Origin: Streptomyces griseus subsp. griseus
GTDB lineage: Bacteria > Actinomycetota > Actinomycetes > Streptomycetales > Streptomycetaceae
Assembly: GCF_000720255.1 (NCBI RefSeq)
Contig: NZ_JOJE01000018.1
Location: 127,895-191,894, forward strand
Direction: 5' to 3'
DNA: 64,000 nucleotides
The notes beneath the pieces were generated by a model, which was not told the origin of the DNA, searched no databases, and was given only the letters and a program-made list of their open reading frames with translations. How positions within the stretch are numbered: position 1 is the first letter of the stretch; each line of letters starts with the position of its first letter. Made by a program: the position numbers and the translations under genes. Shown here one piece after another: positions 61,520 through 64,000 of this stretch.

Positions 61520-62518
61520 TCACGCAGGCGGCACGAACCCGGTGGCCGGAAGATCGACCCGCGGCTCGTCCTCCGGGACCGCGGAGCGGCCCGCGGACGC
61601 CTGCGGCTGAGACTGCTGCCTCTGGTGCTGCCCGTGGTGCTGCCCTTGATGGTGCCCGTGAAGGGGCGCAGGGGAGGGCGTCAGAGTCAGAGGAGGAGCG
61701 CCGACTGCCGGTTGTTGCCCCGCGGGAGACCCCTCCGCGCCCGGCACCGTCTGCCGCCCCTCCACAGGACCGTTCCCGAAGGCCCGACGCGCCTCCCGCA
61801 CCTGCCGCTCCTGCACCACGGCCGCCAGATACGCGGTCGGCGGAACTCCCGGCGGCACCGGAGTGCCCGTACGGGTCGCGAGGTCGGCGGCGAGGCGTTC
61901 CGCCATCGTCCAGCCGACCGCCGGATCCAGTTGCTGCATTCGGCCCAGGTACTGCCGGATCGCGAGCCACAGGGCATCGGGAACCGCCGACAGGTCGAGC
62001 CCGGAAAAGCGCCCGGCGAGCCAGGGCGGAGGAGGCGGCACAAAGCCGGCGTGCCCGACAGGCACCCGCTCCCGGACGACCAGCGTCCCCGCGAACACGT
62101 CCCCGAGCCGCCGCCCCCGCGCCGAGACGAGCGACGCGATACAAGCCACCACGCCGAACGTCAGCAGTATCTCGACCACGCCGATCGCTCCCCGCACCAG
62201 CGCGTGCCGGAACCGTATGGGCCCGCCGTCGTCCCGCACCACGCGCAACCCGCACGCCAGTTTCCCGAGCGAACGCCCATGGCTGAGCGTCTCCACCGCG
62301 ATCGGACCACCCACCAGCACGAGCAGGAACGAGGCGATGGACAGCGCGACCTGCGCGGCCTCGTCCAACGAAGCCGCGGACACCACCAGAACCATCGTCA
62401 CGACGATGTAGGCGAACACGGTCACCAGCAGATCCAGCACGATGGCCAACGCCCTGCTGGGCAGCCTCGCGGGGCGCAGCTCCAACGCCACCGCCTCGCC
62501 GGTCACCAGCTCACTCAC
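61520..62518 (-). CDS. RDD-family membrane protein
   Basis: 332-residue protein. The RDD domain spans residues ~10-155 with three to four membrane helices, the first Arg in LPSRALAIVLDLLVT and the Asp-containing RRLGDVFAGTLVVRER at its end. The C-terminal ~175 residues are cytosolic, including a His/Gln-rich patch (HGHHQGQHHGQHQRQQSQPQ). GTG 62518 (MSELVTGEAVALELRPAR) has AAGGGA upstream. It is divergent from the spoIIM-like gene; in actinobacteria RDD and SpoIIM genes are often adjacent. Confidence 0.9.
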   Translation of the reverse strand: MSELVTGEAVALELRPARLPSRALAIVLDLLVTVFAYIVVTMVLVVSAASLDEAAQVALSIASFLLVLVGGPIAVETLSHGRSLGKLACGLRVVRDDGGPIRFRHALVRGAIGVVEILLTFGVVACIASLVSARGRRLGDVFAGTLVVRERVPVGHAGFVPPPPPWLAGRFSGLDLSAVPDALWLAIRQYLGRMQQLDPAVGWTMAERLAADLATRTGTPVPPGVPPTAYLAAVVQERQVREARRAFGNGPVEGRQTVPGAEGSPAGQQPAVGAPPLTLTPSPAPLHGHHQGQHHGQHQRQQSQPQASAGRSAVPEDEPRVDLPATGFVPPA

Positions 62519-62649
62519 GTCCGTCGTCCCTTCCCCTGCACTGCCCCGAGAACGGCCAGTCTGCCAAGCTGAGGGCACATCGCGCCGCAGTACGACAAGC
62601 TGACGCTCAAGACCGGTCGTCGACGAACAGCCGAGGAGCAGGAAAACCG

Positions 62650-63657
62650 ATGGACCTCGACGTCTTCGTCTCCGCCCACCGAGCCGAGTGGGACCGCCTC
62701 GAGGCCCTCCTCCGCCGTCAGCGCCGCCTCACCGGTGCGGAGTCCGACGAACTCGTCACCCTGTATCAGCGCACCGCGACTCACCTGTCGCTGATCCAGT
62801 CCAGCGCACCCGACCCCCAGCTCACCGGCCGGCTCAGTCAGCTGGTGGCACGCGCGCGTAGTGCGGTGACAGGAAACCGACGTGCCTCCTGGCGCGACGT
62901 GACCCGCTTCCTCACCCAAAGCTTCCCCGCAGCGGTCTACAGGTCGCGCCGATGGTGGGTACCCACCGCGCTGATCTCCACCGCCGTCGCCGTCCTCCTG
63001 GGCTGGTGGATCGGCACCCACCCCGAAGTCCAGTCCACCATCGCGGCCCCCAGCGAACTGCGCGAGCTCACCCGCCCCGGCGGCGAGTACGAGACCTACT
63101 ACTCCAGCCACCCCGCGGCTGCCTTCGCCGCCCAGGTCTGGACGAACAACGCCCAGGCCGCCGCGATGTGCCTGGTCCTGGGTGTCTTCCTGGGCCTTCC
63201 CGTCCTCTGGGTCCTCTTCCAGAACATGCTCAACCTGGGCGTGGGCTTCGGCCTGATGTCCTCCGCCGGTCGTCTCGACACGTTCCTCGGCCTGGTCCTC
63301 CCGCACGGCCTGCTCGAACTGACAGCGGTCTTCGTCGCCGCGGGCACCGGTCTCCGCCTCGGCTGGACCCTCATCGACCCCGGCCCGCGCACCCGACGCG
63401 CCGCTCTGGCCGAAGAGGGCCGCGCCGCCGTGGGCATGGCCATCGGCCTCGCCCTGGTCCTCTTCGTCTCGGGCGCCATAGAAGGTTTCGTCACCCCGTC
63501 GGGCCTGCCCACCTGGGCACGCCTCGCCATCGGCGTCCTCGCCGAGCTGGCCTTCCTCGCGTACGTCTTCGTCCTGGGCGGTCGTGCGGCCCGAGCAGGC
63601 GACACCGGCGACGTCGAGGAAGCCGAACGCAGCGCCACGGTCCCGACAGCTGCCTGA
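62650..63657 (+). CDS. SpoIIM-family (stage II sporulation protein M) membrane protein
   Basis: 335-residue protein with a ~95-residue N-terminal cytosolic region (VFVSAHRAEWDRLEALLRRQ, LVTLYQRTATHLSLIQ) followed by five or six membrane helices. The DUF95/SpoIIM signature is NNAQAAAMCLVLGVFLGLPVLWVLFQNMLNLG and GLVLPHGLLELTAVFVAAGTGLRLG. ATG 62650 follows AGGAGCAGGAAAACCG. In Bacillus SpoIIM acts in engulfment with SpoIID/P; here there are no such partners and the role is unknown. It lies just upstream of the rRNA leader in the same direction. Confidence 0.9.
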   Translation: MDLDVFVSAHRAEWDRLEALLRRQRRLTGAESDELVTLYQRTATHLSLIQSSAPDPQLTGRLSQLVARARSAVTGNRRASWRDVTRFLTQSFPAAVYRSRRWWVPTALISTAVAVLLGWWIGTHPEVQSTIAAPSELRELTRPGGEYETYYSSHPAAAFAAQVWTNNAQAAAMCLVLGVFLGLPVLWVLFQNMLNLGVGFGLMSSAGRLDTFLGLVLPHGLLELTAVFVAAGTGLRLGWTLIDPGPRTRRAALAEEGRAAVGMAIGLALVLFVSGAIEGFVTPSGLPTWARLAIGVLAELAFLAYVFVLGGRAARAGDTGDVEEAERSATVPTAA

Positions 63658-63710
63658 TGTGCGAGCACGGCGATCGAACTGCTACTGTCTCCTTCGCCCC
63701 ACAAGAGCCG

Positions 63711-63739
63711 TTGACACGGAGCTGGTGGGGAGGTAGATT
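63711..63739 (+). promoter_or_regulatory. Strong promoter of a ribosomal RNA operon leader
   Basis: TTGACA (63711-63716) and TAGATT (63734-63739) with a 17-bp spacer form the best vegetative promoter match of the window. The predicted start is near 63746, in front of an A+T-richer stretch typical of Streptomyces rrn leaders. Confidence 0.7.
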
Positions 63740-64000
63740 CGAACAGTTGCCTGGAACTGGGTTCACCGGTCGGTAGCAGTGAGTAACCTATCTGCTTCGC
63801 GAAAATCGATCATTGATCGCTGATTTCGAGGAAGCCCCTCCCGACGTTTCGGAAACAGATGGCCGGTCAAAGCGGTCCGAAGTTTCTGATAAAGTCGGAA
63901 CCGCCGGAAAGGGAAACGCGAGAGCGGGAACCTGGAAAGCACCGAGGAAATCGGATCGAGAAAAGATCTGATAGAGTCGGAAACGCAAGACCGAAGGGAA
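63740..64000 (+). other. rRNA operon leader (16S gene lies beyond the window)
   Basis: From 63740 the sequence loses coding character and contains TCTGATAAAGTCGGAA and, about 70 bp later, TCTGATAGAGTCGGAAACGC, with GCGGGAACCTGGAAAGCACC between. From memory this is the conserved leader and tandem promoter/processing region upstream of Streptomyces 16S rRNA. The TANNNT hexamers in each TCTGATARAGT copy may be -10 elements. No rRNA gene sequence itself is inside the window. Confidence 0.7.

Overview
The window is about 73% G+C with the codon bias, frequent GTG/TTG starts and gene content of a Streptomyces chromosome. Markers are WhiB, a SigB/F-type stress sigma factor with partner-switching genes, cofactor F420 genes, five LCP cell-wall ligases, LPxTG/LAxTG sortase substrates and, at the right edge, what looks like the leader of a ribosomal RNA operon. 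From memory, the order fadE-(purE/purK)-GtrA, LCP, TIGR03089, mannose-1-P guanylyltransferase, fbiB-fbiA, whiB, DUF3499/zincin, phosphomannomutase, SIS isomerase, manA, ahcY is a core actinobacterial block shared with Mycobacterium, so most of the window is vertically inherited chromosome core, not an island.

Layout. 1-3.2 kb: 3' end of hutI, then a divergent stress sigma factor and its STAS antagonist and ATP-binding regulator. 3.6-7.7 kb: a four-gene, translationally coupled, cell-surface operon in which two sortase-anchored proteins with a shared Cys-pair domain flank two membrane-anchored secreted proteins. 7.8-12.2 kb: POT peptide transporter, an OmpR-type two-component pair and GtrA. 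12.4-18 kb: purK-purE coupled to a membrane dipeptidase, an OYE/MerR pair sharing an operator, and a second dipeptidase paralogue that has lost every metal ligand. 18-24.3 kb: two VOC proteins (one with its 3' end replaced by a dispersed repeat), a CGNR regulator, UDP-glucose dehydrogenase, acyl-CoA dehydrogenase, GNAT, a DUF574 methyltransferase and a 16-Cys copper-storage-like protein. 24.4-38 kb: cell-envelope assembly (five LCP paralogues, GT2, PGRP amidase, NDP-mannose pyrophosphorylase). 38-42.6 kb: DNA glycosylase, fbiB-fbiA and a cysteine dioxygenase with an unlisted 30-residue Cys-rich leader peptide. 42.6-49.7 kb: whiB, a giant membrane glycosyltransferase coupled to a DUF5719 exported protein, a zincin-like protein and DUF3499. 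50.8-55.4 kb: manB, Trm112-like, SIS, manA (GDP-mannose supply). 55.5-63.7 kb: cation efflux, fructose PTS, ahcY, an unknown protein, RDD and SpoIIM. 63.7-64 kb: rrn promoter/leader.

How the parts work together: manA, manB and the guanylyltransferase feed mannosyl donors, UGDH makes a UDP-glucuronate-type donor, the GT2 enzymes build glycans and the LCP proteins attach polymers to peptidoglycan, so the middle 35 kb is largely an envelope glycopolymer neighbourhood with whiB embedded in it. Regulation visible in the DNA includes a candidate SigB-type promoter, a MerR operator in a 20-bp-spaced leaderless promoter, a predicted cysteine attenuator, strong HrdB-like promoters for whiB and rrn, and many perfect bidirectional terminators between convergent genes.

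The most unusual items are the Cys-rich leader upstream of cysteine dioxygenase, the metal-dead dipeptidase, the sortase-anchored surface operon, and a pair of perfect DnaA boxes between whiB and the giant glycosyltransferase gene. Start codons were chosen by Shine-Dalgarno spacing and family length and are less certain than stop codons.
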